Shown: positions 17,551-26,671, counted from the stretch's first letter. The stretch is DNA of 57,661 bases from Candidatus Chromulinivoraceae bacterium (GCA_035478595.1 DATIJL010000007.1:1-57661), one strand, 5' to 3'. Numbers and translations: made by a program. Notes: generated by a model from the letters alone, not told the origin.

Positions 17551-18156
17551 ATGGCGCGACTTCCACAACCAGGTAGCGATACGGATATATGGGGTAATGT
17601 TCTCAATGATTTTTTGAGTGTTGAGCATAACTCCGACGGCTCGCTTAAGACCACTGGTTCACTCGCGGCAAAAGCCGACGATACGACTGTCATCCACAAC
17701 ACAGGAAACGAAACGGTTGCGGGTATAAAAACTTTTACCAGTTCACCGATCATTCCAGCCCCAGCTTCTAGCAACCAGGCTGCAAGTAAGACATATGTAG
17801 ATAGCAACACTGTCACGCCAACAAATGGCGGCGGCGAAACATTTCATGATATTGGGAACTCTGGCGCGGCTGTCACTATAGATCTTGCAAGCGGCAATGT
17901 TCAAAAGATTACCCTCACTGCAGCCTGCACGGTAACTCTCGCGAGCCCTGCGGGTGGTTCGTATCGCTCGCTTCTGCTCTATGTATTTCAAGACGGTACA
18001 GGCTCACATACGATCACTTGGCCAGGATCACTTAATTGGGGCACACCTGGAGCACCAATCCTTTCCACAGCAGCTGGCAAAATGGATAAGATTCTACTCG
18101 ATACGGTAGACGGCGGCGTAACATGGTACGGGGCCGCTGGGCCCGGAGGATTCTAG
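17551..18156 (+). CDS. Fibre-like protein with MARLPxPGSD N-terminal module
   Basis: This 201-residue protein has no signal peptide. Residues 1-33 (MARLPQPGSDTDIWGNVLND and on to DGSLK) closely match the N-terminus of the broken gene at 28293, defining a shared module. The middle (TVIHNTGNETVAGIKTFTSSP, then SKTYVDSNT) resembles phage tail-fibre/receptor-binding segments, and the C-terminal ~100 residues look like a beta-sandwich rich in Gly/Thr. It has an SD (AGGAG) ahead of the ATG and is coupled to the LamG gene, whose GTG overlaps its stop. It may be a cell-surface or tail-like appendage; the export route is not visible. Confidence 0.65.
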   Translation: MARLPQPGSDTDIWGNVLNDFLSVEHNSDGSLKTTGSLAAKADDTTVIHNTGNETVAGIKTFTSSPIIPAPASSNQAASKTYVDSNTVTPTNGGGETFHDIGNSGAAVTIDLASGNVQKITLTAACTVTLASPAGGSYRSLLLYVFQDGTGSHTITWPGSLNWGTPGAPILSTAAGKMDKILLDTVDGGVTWYGAAGPGGF

Positions 18157-18839
18157 TGCCAGGATCTATGCGGAGCGTCATATTAGCGCAAACAGTCCCC
18201 CTACCAACATCATCACTGCTTGCCGCCTACGGATTCTCTGAGGGAAGCGGATCAACAACGGCCGACGCCTCAGGTAACGGTCATACCATGAGTCTCAATA
18301 CGGTCTCGTGGGGCGCCGGCCATAGTGGTTTTGGCCTTACAAATACAGCCGCGTCGCTTGGTGCAAAAGCTGCGCTTACCGCCCCAGCAAGTTCTGTGAC
18401 AATCATGGCATGGATACAGCCACTTAACCTTACGATCAATACGACTCATGCGGCATTTGGTTTTATGGATAATGGGGGAAATTCCGACATCGTTATTTTT
18501 ACACAACGAGCCGATTTTGGTACCTCCAATATTCTCCAGGTAGATATTAGGCTCGGAGGCACATTAACACCTGTATACGGTCCGACACTCACCGTTGGTA
18601 CATGGACCCATATCGCCCTCACCTATGACACCTCTCAGATAAAACTATACAAAGATGGATTACTTATAGCTACCGTCACGGCCTCGGGAACTATTTCACC
18701 TGGTGACGGCCTATTTGTGGCTGGCTGGTCGGCTACGACATATGAGGATTCTGATGTGACCATCGATGATGTCCGTGTTTTCAATGCTGCACTATCTGAG
18801 TCGCAGATAGCGTCTGCCATGAGAAAACCTGTTATATAA
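18156..18839 (+). CDS. LamG/concanavalin A-like domain protein
   Basis: The start is placed at the GTG at 18156: it overlaps the upstream TAG and has a strong SD (GGAGGA) 5 nt away. The 227-residue product is essentially one LamG-type jelly roll: [69 protein letters not shown]. Such domains bind glycans or proteins. No signal peptide is obvious. Tight coupling to the fibre-like gene suggests the two act in one complex. An alternative ATG lies 12 nt further in. Confidence 0.7.
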   Translation: MPGSMRSVILAQTVPLPTSSLLAAYGFSEGSGSTTADASGNGHTMSLNTVSWGAGHSGFGLTNTAASLGAKAALTAPASSVTIMAWIQPLNLTINTTHAAFGFMDNGGNSDIVIFTQRADFGTSNILQVDIRLGGTLTPVYGPTLTVGTWTHIALTYDTSQIKLYKDGLLIATVTASGTISPGDGLFVAGWSATTYEDSDVTIDDVRVFNAALSESQIASAMRKPVI

Positions 18840-18853
18840 CAAAAATAATGTCG

Positions 18854-18930
18854 TGGTACGCCCGAAGGGATTTGAACCCCCGGCCTTTGGTACCGGAAAC
18901 CAACGCTCTATCCAGCTGAGCTACGGGCGC
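18854..18930 (-). tRNA. tRNA-Arg (anticodon CCG)
   Basis: Minus-strand cloverleaf with acceptor GCGCCCG/CGGGCGT (first pair G-U), anticodon stem TTGGT/ACCAA around TTCCGGT, T-loop TTCAAAT, and encoded CCA. Confidence 0.94.
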
Positions 18931-18985
18931 ATACTTCCTAGATTATAGTATATAAGTTGATATTTCTGGGATATAATCAAATCAA

Positions 18986-20005
18986 ATGGACATTCATACC
19001 AATATCCCTCTCAAAAATTACACCACCATGAAACTAGGTGGTAATGCCCGCTTTATGACCGATGCTCACACAGCCGCTGACGTCCAGGAGATTTGTCGAA
19101 ACGCAAAAAAACAAGGTCTCGCCATTTTCATTCTGGGTGGTGGCAGTAACGTTATTGTACGCGATGAGGGGTTTGACGGTATCGTTATTCGTAACCGTAT
19201 ACCAGGTTTTGAAGTCATACAGGATGAACCGGGTGCAACAACACTCAAAATAGGTGCCGGCGAAAATTGGGACGAAGCCGTCAAACGTACCGTAGACATG
19301 AACCTTAGCGGCATAGAGGCCATGTCAGCCATTCCTGGCACCGCTGGCGCAGCGCCGGTGCAAAATGTAGGCGCATATGGGCAGGAAATTGCCGATACCC
19401 TCGTCTCGGTCGACGCATACGACATCGAAAACGATCGTTTTATCATCCTCGAGGCAAGCGACTGTGGATTCTCCTACCGTAATAGCATCTTCCGTAGTAC
19501 TGAAATGGGCCGTTATGTTATTTCAGCCATCACTATTAAGCTATATAAAACAGCTCCACAGCCGCCATTTTATGCTGCTATTCAAGATTATTTTGATCAG
19601 CACAATATCACACTCTACACTCCGCAAATTATTCGTGATGCTGTTATCGAAATCCGCAAAAACAAACTACCAGATCCCACGGTCACACCGAACACTGGCT
19701 CATTCTTCAAAAATGCTATTGTCGAGGATTGGCAATTAGCTGATCTTAAAAAGGAATACCCGGACATTCCAACCTATGACATGTCCGATGGTCGTTTTAA
19801 GGTTCCCACCGGTTGGCTCATACAGGAAGCGGGTCTGGGCGGTCAAACGCTCCATGGTATGCATATTCATGATAAAAATGCCCTCGTACTTATAAACGAA
19901 TCAGCTAAGAGTTACGCCGACCTCGCCGCTGCCCGTGATGAGATAATGGGCGCTATTCGTGATAAGTTTCGCATCACCATTGAACAAGAACCACTTGAAA
20001 TATAA
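18986..20005 (+). CDS. murB: UDP-N-acetylenolpyruvoylglucosamine reductase (MurB)
   Basis: MurB reduces enolpyruvyl-UDP-GlcNAc to UDP-MurNAc with NADPH and FAD, the second cytosolic step of peptidoglycan synthesis. The 339 residues match the long type-I form. Motifs: N-terminal NTTMKLGGNA-like block (NYTTMKLGGNARF), FAD loop LGGGSNVIVRD, AMSAIPGTAGAAPVQNVGAYGQE, FSYRNSIFR (type-I Tyr loop), PNTGSFFKN with the catalytic Ser, and a C-terminal NESAKS Glu. TATAAT lies 8 nt before the ATG, with no SD. Confidence 0.94.
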   Translation: MDIHTNIPLKNYTTMKLGGNARFMTDAHTAADVQEICRNAKKQGLAIFILGGGSNVIVRDEGFDGIVIRNRIPGFEVIQDEPGATTLKIGAGENWDEAVKRTVDMNLSGIEAMSAIPGTAGAAPVQNVGAYGQEIADTLVSVDAYDIENDRFIILEASDCGFSYRNSIFRSTEMGRYVISAITIKLYKTAPQPPFYAAIQDYFDQHNITLYTPQIIRDAVIEIRKNKLPDPTVTPNTGSFFKNAIVEDWQLADLKKEYPDIPTYDMSDGRFKVPTGWLIQEAGLGGQTLHGMHIHDKNALVLINESAKSYADLAAARDEIMGAIRDKFRITIEQEPLEI

Positions 20006-20047
20006 TACTGCTTGCACACAGACACCAAACCTCTTATGCTATAAGAT

Positions 20048-20554
20048 ATGAAACGTAACGCAGCGTTTACGCTTGTTGAGCTCCTTATTACCATAACTAT
20101 AATGGTAATGCTTATTATCATTGCCGTAGTTAACCTTCGCTCAAATCAAGCTAACGCACGCGACGATCAGCGTAAATCCGACGTTAACGCTATCGCACAA
20201 CAACTTGAAACGTACTACGAAGCTGGTACATCCACAACAAGTGCAGGCCAGTATCCAGGTACTAATGACATTAATACTCTGTCGGAAATTCAAACGCTCC
20301 TCCCCGACCTCGATACAAAAGACCTATGGGCGCCTAACGTCAGTACATCCGGTGCCTTGAGCTTTACAGTAGCAACATCTACTACAGCTCCGACACCCAA
20401 CATTAATACATTCGTCTACATGCCGCTCACCGACAGTGGCGGTCTATGTACTACTGCGGGCTCGTCTGCAACAACCGAATGTCGCAAATTCAATATTTAC
20501 TATGCGCTCGAAACAACGTCAGGTACACAAAAGGTAACGAGTAAACACCAATGA
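20048..20554 (+). CDS. Type IV/II (pseudo)prepilin
   Basis: This 168-residue protein has a short leader (MKRNA), prepilin site A|FTLVELL with Glu5, and a ~20-residue hydrophobic helix. The globular part has the pseudopilin pattern DDQRKSDVNAIAQQLETYYE and a C-terminal domain with two cysteines near the end. It is first of three prepilin genes that overlap end to start (ATGA at 20551), so they form one operon. TATGCT lies 7 nt before its ATG (leaderless pattern). It is a minor pilin candidate. Confidence 0.85.
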   Translation: MKRNAAFTLVELLITITIMVMLIIIAVVNLRSNQANARDDQRKSDVNAIAQQLETYYEAGTSTTSAGQYPGTNDINTLSEIQTLLPDLDTKDLWAPNVSTSGALSFTVATSTTAPTPNINTFVYMPLTDSGGLCTTAGSSATTECRKFNIYYALETTSGTQKVTSKHQ

Positions 20555-20943
20555 TACGTTTTTTAAATTTTAATTCCAAAGGGTTTTCTGCAGTCGAACT
20601 GCTTATTAGTCTATTCATTGCCACGGCTTTCGTAACCACTGGCTATCAGCTTTACTCCGTAGTCATTCAAGATAACGAAAAAGCACGCGAACAAGCACAG
20701 GCAAGCAATATCGCCTATAACATCCTGAGACAATATTCGCCCCAAGCGACTAACCCCTGCACTGCCGTAACGCCAACTCCTACCCCAGCTATCCCTAGTG
20801 GTAGCAATCTGCCAAGTCCTTCCGTATCAGTATCTTTTACCTGCCCCTACGGCACCTCAGTAGATGTAACAAAGGTTACGGTAACTGTTAATTACGGTAA
20901 TCCACAAATAGGAGTAGTACATGCCCTCTTCGTTAATGACTAA
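20551..20943 (+). CDS. Minor prepilin
   Basis: This 130-residue protein has a leader MIRFLNFNSKG, cleavage site G|FSAVELLISL with Glu5 and a hydrophobic helix to about residue 35. A Pro/Thr-rich stretch (CTAVTPTPTPAIPSGS) precedes a short beta-rich end with two cysteines. Start overlaps the previous stop (ATGA) and the end overlaps the next gene by 23 nt: translational coupling. A role as an initiating or priming minor pilin is inferred. Confidence 0.82.
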   Translation: MIRFLNFNSKGFSAVELLISLFIATAFVTTGYQLYSVVIQDNEKAREQAQASNIAYNILRQYSPQATNPCTAVTPTPTPAIPSGSNLPSPSVSVSFTCPYGTSVDVTKVTVTVNYGNPQIGVVHALFVND

Positions 20944-22951
20944 ATTCAAGCAAAAAAAAGAGGGCGGCTTTACGCTCATCGAGATACTTATTATTGCGCC
21001 AATCGTTATTATTGCAATTAGTGGCTTTATCGCTCTTATGATCACAATCGTCGGCAAAGTCCTTCTCACACGCGACCAAACGTCCGTAACATACGACTCT
21101 CAAAATGCGCTCGATCGCATAGAGCAGGATGTAAAACTAAGCGCAAAGTTTCTTACAACTACCGGTACCCTACCTTCACCACAAGGTAGCGACAACAATT
21201 ATACAGGCACGGCAGCTTTTAGTAATACTTCAAACACACTCATTCTAAATGCGCTCGCTACAGATAGTAACCCCCACACGTGGGATCGCTGGCTGATATA
21301 TTATGACAACCAGCCAAATCCATGCGATAACACGCAGACATCAAACCGTGCATTCTCAGTTCGTGTTATTTACTATATTAATAACAATACGCTCTGGCGC
21401 CGTACCTATGTACCTCCATGGAACCTTAACACGGGTAGTCCCGATGCCAATACAATTTGTACCTATAGCTCAAGTTACTATCCATGGCAAAAAAACTCTT
21501 GTAGCCCCGGCTATGTCTCCTCGCAGTGTCAAACTGAGGACGAACGTGTTATGGATAATATCAGCTCACTCAATGTCCAGTACTTCCCCGATCCCACCAG
21601 CTCCACCGACATGGGTGCGGCAAATGCAGCCTCAGCAACGGCGATTAACGTTACTATTACGGGTAGCAAAACAACGGCAGGTAAAACGTTTACCACCACA
21701 TCCTCACTTCGAGCGGCAAAGTTAAATAGTATTAATACTGACGCCTCGCCTCTTACTACACCCGTCATCACTAGTACACAACCAGTCCCCGATCAGGCAA
21801 CCTTCAGTTGGACCGGCATTCCATCGGCAACCAACTACCTTGTCTCGTATAACGTTAACGGTGGAAGCTGGACAAATACCACACTCAGCAGTTCAACAAC
21901 CAGCTATACTATCAGTGCTAACAGAGGTGATACGATATCCATCAAAGTTGCGGCAACTAATGGAGCGAATACATCAAGCTATGGTACTAATTCCTCAACC
22001 CTACCACTCTGGACCAATCTTCCATTTCAGAACGGTTGGACAAATTTCGGCAGTGGTTATAATACCGCTCAATTCACAAAAACAAGTAGCTGTCGAGTTT
22101 TCCTTAAAGGACTCGTCATGAGCGGGAGTACAGGCGGCTGGACAGCCATCGGCAGCTTACCTATTGGCTTCCGGCCAAAGGGAGAGCTTGCATTTCAAGT
22201 AGCAACCAGCCCCAACGCTACTGGCCGCATTGATATTATGGCAAATGGTGACGTAAACTTTGTATCAGGCAGTAATGGTTGGATCTCTCTTGACAGTATC
22301 TCCTTTGTTCCGTCAAGCTGTACTTCCACTTGGAATGAACTGCCCTTCTATAATGGGTGGAGTAACTGGGCGGGTGGATATGAAACTGTACATACATTAC
22401 TAGATAACCAAGGACGCGTTGCTTTACAGGGGCTAGCGAAAGCAGGTACAGCTGGTGCAATCACTAACCAAATGAGTGACGTATCAAACTCTTACTACCC
22501 TACTACCGCCCATATGTTCCCTGCAGGGGCTAATGGCTGGGCGGATTTCCAAGTGACAAGTAGTGGATCGGTCCAAGAAAGAGGCTCACCGCCAACAACA
22601 TACTTGGGTCTACAGGCTCTCTACTATCCAGGTACAACGGGAACATGGAGTACACCCTCATCATTTCAAAACGGTTGGCAAAATTACGCCGGCGGTTGGT
22701 CAAACCTGCAATATACAAAAGCAGCTGATGGTGTTGTAACCATACGTGGTCTTATAAAAAGTGGTACCGCCACGGGCACAAATACCATCGCCACCCTTCC
22801 AGCCGGTTACCTACCTCCCGGTCAAGAGCTATTCGCTACACCATCTAATGAGGCGTTCGGACGTGTTGACATCTCAACCAGTGGAAACATTCTTTTTGTG
22901 GCCGGCAGCAATATATGGTTCGCTGTATATCTCTCCTACATTCCAAACTAA
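20921..22951 (+). CDS. Large prepilin-adhesin with Fn3-like and three repeated domains
   Basis: The 676-residue product starts with a prepilin leader (KKEGG|FTLIEILII, Glu5) and a pilin helix, then ~230 residues of pilin-like region with several cysteines. An Fn3-like domain spans about 285-360 (TTPVITSTQPVP ... ATFSWTGIPSATNYLVSYNV). Three repeats of ~100 residues start near 367, 474 and 580, each opening with F-x-NGW-x-N-(F/W/Y)-x-GG-(Y/W) and containing V-x-L/I-x-GL-x-x-(S/A)G. Start chosen by the SD AGGAG 6 nt upstream. The build resembles tip pilins that carry an adhesin; attachment to a host cell is inference. Confidence 0.8.
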   Translation: MPSSLMTKFKQKKEGGFTLIEILIIAPIVIIAISGFIALMITIVGKVLLTRDQTSVTYDSQNALDRIEQDVKLSAKFLTTTGTLPSPQGSDNNYTGTAAFSNTSNTLILNALATDSNPHTWDRWLIYYDNQPNPCDNTQTSNRAFSVRVIYYINNNTLWRRTYVPPWNLNTGSPDANTICTYSSSYYPWQKNSCSPGYVSSQCQTEDERVMDNISSLNVQYFPDPTSSTDMGAANAASATAINVTITGSKTTAGKTFTTTSSLRAAKLNSINTDASPLTTPVITSTQPVPDQATFSWTGIPSATNYLVSYNVNGGSWTNTTLSSSTTSYTISANRGDTISIKVAATNGANTSSYGTNSSTLPLWTNLPFQNGWTNFGSGYNTAQFTKTSSCRVFLKGLVMSGSTGGWTAIGSLPIGFRPKGELAFQVATSPNATGRIDIMANGDVNFVSGSNGWISLDSISFVPSSCTSTWNELPFYNGWSNWAGGYETVHTLLDNQGRVALQGLAKAGTAGAITNQMSDVSNSYYPTTAHMFPAGANGWADFQVTSSGSVQERGSPPTTYLGLQALYYPGTTGTWSTPSSFQNGWQNYAGGWSNLQYTKAADGVVTIRGLIKSGTATGTNTIATLPAGYLPPGQELFATPSNEAFGRVDISTSGNILFVAGSNIWFAVYLSYIPN

Positions 22952-23057
22952 CACATGTTATACACACATAAATGTAGAAAGTGCTTGCGCTTATAAAATA
23001 AGAATAGTATCATACGAACATACGATTGTAATTAAATAATTAGGGGGCAACAGAAAA

Positions 23058-23531
23058 ATGACTTTTAGTAAACTAAAAACCATGAAAAAGGACCGCGGTT
23101 TCACTATCGTAGAGCTCTTGATCGTGATCGTCGTGATCGCCATTTTGGCTGCCATTGTGATTGTGGCCTACAACGGTGTGCAAAAGCGCGCCCAAGCATC
23201 GACAGCAAAGTCTAACGCTGAAGGCGTCCAGAAGATCGTTGAAGCGTACGCTGCGGATACTAGCGCAGGCAACGGTACATATCCATCCGCCGCTACCTTG
23301 ACCGCTTGGACCGGTGGCATTACTCGTATCCCAACCGGTGTAACCGTTAATAGTCTTCAATTGACTACATCTGCCTCTGATGGTAAAACCATTCAGTATC
23401 TTCCAAATGCAGGTGGTACAGGAGGATGTGTTGCCTACTGGGATAACAGTCTCGGTACGCCAGCAGCCGTCTACGTATATACCGGAGCCGCCACAACAGG
23501 CTCAAACGCTGCAACTCCAACTTGTTCATAG
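23058..23531 (+). CDS. Type IV major-pilin-like prepilin
   Basis: This 157-residue protein has a leader MTFSKLKTMKKDRG, site G|FTIVELLIVIVVIAILAAIVIVAYNGV, the classical pilin helix with Glu5, then a ~100-residue globular domain with two cysteines near the C-terminus (GGCVAYW and TPTC) as in pilins with a C-terminal disulfide loop. The textbook helix and short globular head suggest the major subunit. An AGGGGG lies upstream of the ATG; an inner ATG at 23082 is possible. It has its own transcription unit with a strong terminator. Confidence 0.85.
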   Translation: MTFSKLKTMKKDRGFTIVELLIVIVVIAILAAIVIVAYNGVQKRAQASTAKSNAEGVQKIVEAYAADTSAGNGTYPSAATLTAWTGGITRIPTGVTVNSLQLTTSASDGKTIQYLPNAGGTGGCVAYWDNSLGTPAAVYVYTGAATTGSNAATPTCS

Positions 23532-23547
23532 TTGAGAATAGGCTTGT

Positions 23548-23583
23548 AAAAAACATATCGCTCATGGTAGCGATATGTTTTTT
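23548..23583 (+). terminator. Terminator after the major-pilin-like gene
   Basis: A 15-bp perfect stem (arm AAAAAACATATCGCT) with loop CATGGT and a T-run built into the 3' arm. Confidence 0.85.
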
Positions 23584-23620
23584 ATTGACATCATCTACCT
23601 CATCTAACCCACAAAAAAAC

Positions 23621-23661
23621 ATTACTAAAAGCAACCACAGTACGTGGTTGCTTTTAGTAAT
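23621..23661. terminator. Bidirectional terminator between pilin and glyA
   Basis: An 18-bp perfect inverted repeat (23621-23638 with 23644-23661) with a 5-nt loop lies between two convergent genes. The minus-strand copy is positioned just after the glyA stop. Confidence 0.75.
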
Positions 23662-23683
23662 TAGTAATGAATAATAAAGTTTG

Positions 23684-24961
23684 CTATTGATCACTTGGGA
23701 GTGGGAACTGCTGCACAAAAGCCTTAACTTCTTCATGAAGTCCGGCAAGCACATCGTCATTGTCACGCGCATCAATTGCCTGTTTCATCCAGTCGGCAAT
23801 TTGCTCCATATGCTCTTCCTTGAGACCACGAGTAGTAATGGCTGGCGTACCGAGACGAATGCCACTTGGCCTAAATGGAGGCAGAGGGTCGTCCGCAACA
23901 GCATTCGCGTTAAGCGTAAGACCAATTTTATCAAGCGCGCGTTCGGCTACCTTGCCATCTATGCCAAAACTCTTGTAAACATCCGCTAGAATTAGGTGAT
24001 TGCTCGTACCGCCAGTCACGAGCTGAAAGCCACGGCTTTGCAGTTCATCAGCAAGTGTCGTAGCGTTCTTTATGATTTGCGCTGCATATTCCTTAAACTC
24101 CGGTTTAAGTGCTTCACCGAATGCAACAGCTTTAGCAGCGATACTATGCATATGTGGACCGCCCTGCATACCAGGGAAAATAGATCGATCAATAAGCGTC
24201 GGAAGATTCTCGAGCGTTTTTTCTGGTTTTTTAAGCGGATTACCTACTATGCCCTTAGAAAGAATCATACCTCCACGTGGGCCGCGTAGTGTCTTATGTG
24301 TCGTGGTTGTAATAACATGAAACCCGTAATCGAATGGGTTCTTGGCAACACCACCAACAATAAGCCCGGCAACGTGGGCCATGTCTGCCATAAGCATCGC
24401 ACCAACTTCATTACCTATTTCTGCAAACTTACTATAGTCTAGCTCGCGAGGATAGGCACTGTAACCAGCTAGAATGATCTTTGGCTTATGTTCCTGAGCC
24501 AAGCAACGGAGCTCGTCATAATCGATCTCACCAGTTGCAGGGTCTTTCATCTTGTAACGAATAAAGTTATACAGCTGCGCACTACGAGTTACTGGTGCCC
24601 CATGTGTTAAGTGACCGCCATGTGAAAGATCCATGGCCAGTACCGTATCACCCGGCTCAAGCCATGCGTTATATACCGCCTCGTTAGCTGGCGCCCCTGA
24701 GTGAGGCTGCACATTGGCATGATCGGCCTTAAATAGCTGCTTAGCTCTATCGATAGCAAGCTGCTCTACTTGATCGGTGAATTCCTGGCCACCATAATAT
24801 CGTCTACCCGGATAGCCTTCAGAGTATTTATTAGTAAAAATACTGCCAAGCGCCGTTAGCACATCACGTGACACATAGTTTTCGCTTGGGATAAGTTCGA
24901 GGCCGTCGCGTTCACGCTGTTCCTCGCCGTTAATTAGTTGAGCCACGATCTGGTCGTTCAT
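23684..24961 (-). CDS. glyA: Serine hydroxymethyltransferase
   Basis: GlyA converts serine and THF to glycine and 5,10-methylene-THF using PLP. The 425-residue protein has the PLP-lysine motif TTTTHKTLRGPRGG, the N-terminal RDGLELIPSENYVS, NKYSEGYPGRRYYGG, and PHSGAPANEAVYNA blocks. The start at 24961 (MNDQIVAQ) is chosen over an ATG at 24976 because AAAGGA sits 6 nt before it; the upstream ATG itself lies next to that SD. A TATAGT -10 further upstream gives a conventional leader. It supplies methylene-THF to FolD. Confidence 0.94.
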   Translation of the reverse strand: MNDQIVAQLINGEEQRERDGLELIPSENYVSRDVLTALGSIFTNKYSEGYPGRRYYGGQEFTDQVEQLAIDRAKQLFKADHANVQPHSGAPANEAVYNAWLEPGDTVLAMDLSHGGHLTHGAPVTRSAQLYNFIRYKMKDPATGEIDYDELRCLAQEHKPKIILAGYSAYPRELDYSKFAEIGNEVGAMLMADMAHVAGLIVGGVAKNPFDYGFHVITTTTHKTLRGPRGGMILSKGIVGNPLKKPEKTLENLPTLIDRSIFPGMQGGPHMHSIAAKAVAFGEALKPEFKEYAAQIIKNATTLADELQSRGFQLVTGGTSNHLILADVYKSFGIDGKVAERALDKIGLTLNANAVADDPLPPFRPSGIRLGTPAITTRGLKEEHMEQIADWMKQAIDARDNDDVLAGLHEEVKAFVQQFPLPSDQ

Positions 24962-25116
24962 GGGAAATCCTTTCATTTAGGTTTAAAGAAGGTGTTGTGG
25001 CTTGGCAAGTAATTAGATCATGTCTATACTATACACGGTAGCGTTCTCAATTTCCAATCAGAGAACTTCCTTGTAGAATAGTATTTACTTTATATCGTAT
25101 GTGATATAATAAATGC

Positions 25117-26652
25117 ATGAGTAATGATGATTACAAAGTCAAAATCGGTACGCTTATCCAAGAAGCACGTTCTAATAGAGGCCTTACACAGGCGGAATTA
25201 GCTAAAGAACTCGGCACTAGCCAATCTGCGGTTAACCGTATTGAAAAGGGTGGCCAAAATATCAGCCTTGAGATGATTGCTCGTATTAGCGATGTTCTTT
25301 CAAGCAATATTGTCACCTTAAACCAAACAGGTAAAATCAACTTTCGCATTCATGGCGGAAAGGAGCTCTCTGGCTCTATTGAGGTAAAGACGAGCAAAAA
25401 CGCCGCTGTTGGTCTTTTATGTGCAGCCCTCCTTAATAAAGGCAAGACGACACTCCACCGAGTAGCTCGTATCGAAGAAGTAAACCGTATTATTGAGGTT
25501 CTTCAGAGTATCGGCGTTAAGACTCGCTGGATTGGTGACTCGAATGATCTTGAGATTACCCCACCGCGTCGTCTTGAACTCGAAAAAATGGATATTGAAG
25601 CCGCCAAGCGAACTCGTACGGTTATTATGTTCCTAGGGCCTCTGCTTCACCAATATAAGGATTTCAAATTGCCCTTTGCCGGTGGCTGTAACCTTGGTAC
25701 ACGCACCGTCGAACCTCATCTTGTAGGTCTTGCACCATTCGGAATGGATGTCGAAGCCAAGCCAAACACCGACTATTATCATGCAGTCGTCAAAGAAAAG
25801 AAGGTAGAAAAAACCATTCTTCTTACAGAACGAGGCGACACAGTGACCGAGAACGTCATTATGGCAGCGGCTCTTTATGACGGTACAGTGACTATCCGTA
25901 ACGCCAGCCCTAATTACATGGTTCAGGACGTTTGTTTCTTCCTTAAAAAGTTAGGTGTTGAAATCAAGGGTATCGGTACTACTACGCTAACCATCACTGG
26001 TAAAAAGAAGATCGATCAAGATGTCGAGTACTTCCCGAGTGAAGACCCTATCGAGGCTATGAGTCTAATTGCAGCTGGTATTGTCACTGATTCTGAGATA
26101 ACTATTACCCGCGCACCAATCGAATTTATCGAACTTGAACTAGCAATTCTTACCGGCATGGGTCTTCAGCATGATATTACCGATGAATACAAAGCCCGCA
26201 ACGGCCACTCGAGACTTGTAGATATTACCCTTAAGCATTCCGTGTTACATGCGCCAAAAGACAAACTGCACAGCATGCCATTCCCAGGTGTTAACATGGA
26301 TAACTTACCGTTTCTTGGCCTTATTGCCACAGTTGCTCATGGCCGTACGCTTGTTCATGACTGGAGTTACGAAAATCGTGCTATCTACTTCACCGAACTC
26401 ACCAAGCTCAACGCAAACGTAGAGCTAGTCGATCCACACCGCGTTTACATTACAGGCCCAACCAAATGGAAACCAGCTGACGTTGTCGCACCTCCGGCGC
26501 TTCGTCCATCTGTTGTTATTCTATTAGCTATGCTGGCAACGCCTGGCGTCTCAACGCTCCGCGATGTCTATTCCATCAATCGCGGATATGAAGATTTTGC
26601 CAATCGTCTTAATACCCTTGGCGCTGAGATCGAAACAATCCGAGAAATCTAG
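25117..26652 (+). CDS. murA: XRE helix-turn-helix fused to MurA (UDP-GlcNAc enolpyruvyl transferase)
   Basis: MurA catalyses the first committed step of peptidoglycan synthesis. Residues 8-62 are an XRE/Cro HTH domain (IQEARSNRGLTQAELAKELG, TSQSAVNRIEKG). Residues ~75-511 are an EPSP-synthase-fold MurA: Lys94-Asn95 in TSKNAAVG, the loop AGGCNLGTR with Cys191 (site of fosfomycin alkylation in E. coli), Asp395 in PFPGVNMDNL, an Arg in ENRAIYFTEL and another in ALRPSVV. Key residues thus look conserved, though the loop lacks the usual RP(V/I)D. The whole is one uninterrupted frame; TATAAT lies 6 nt before the ATG. The HTH could let the enzyme regulate DNA, possibly its own gene. Confidence 0.88.
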   Translation: MSNDDYKVKIGTLIQEARSNRGLTQAELAKELGTSQSAVNRIEKGGQNISLEMIARISDVLSSNIVTLNQTGKINFRIHGGKELSGSIEVKTSKNAAVGLLCAALLNKGKTTLHRVARIEEVNRIIEVLQSIGVKTRWIGDSNDLEITPPRRLELEKMDIEAAKRTRTVIMFLGPLLHQYKDFKLPFAGGCNLGTRTVEPHLVGLAPFGMDVEAKPNTDYYHAVVKEKKVEKTILLTERGDTVTENVIMAAALYDGTVTIRNASPNYMVQDVCFFLKKLGVEIKGIGTTTLTITGKKKIDQDVEYFPSEDPIEAMSLIAAGIVTDSEITITRAPIEFIELELAILTGMGLQHDITDEYKARNGHSRLVDITLKHSVLHAPKDKLHSMPFPGVNMDNLPFLGLIATVAHGRTLVHDWSYENRAIYFTELTKLNANVELVDPHRVYITGPTKWKPADVVAPPALRPSVVILLAMLATPGVSTLRDVYSINRGYEDFANRLNTLGAEIETIREI

Positions 26653-26671
26653 TTATATATCAGAGCAGCAA

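Noticed and set aside
18123-18155. Earlier GTG start of the LamG gene at 18123
   Set aside because: It would overlap the fibre gene by 34 nt, while the GTG at 18156 has a perfect SD and a stop/start overlap.
17551-18839. Programmed frameshift fusing the fibre and LamG frames
   Set aside because: No slippery heptamer lies before the TAG, and the SD plus GTG provide ordinary coupled initiation.
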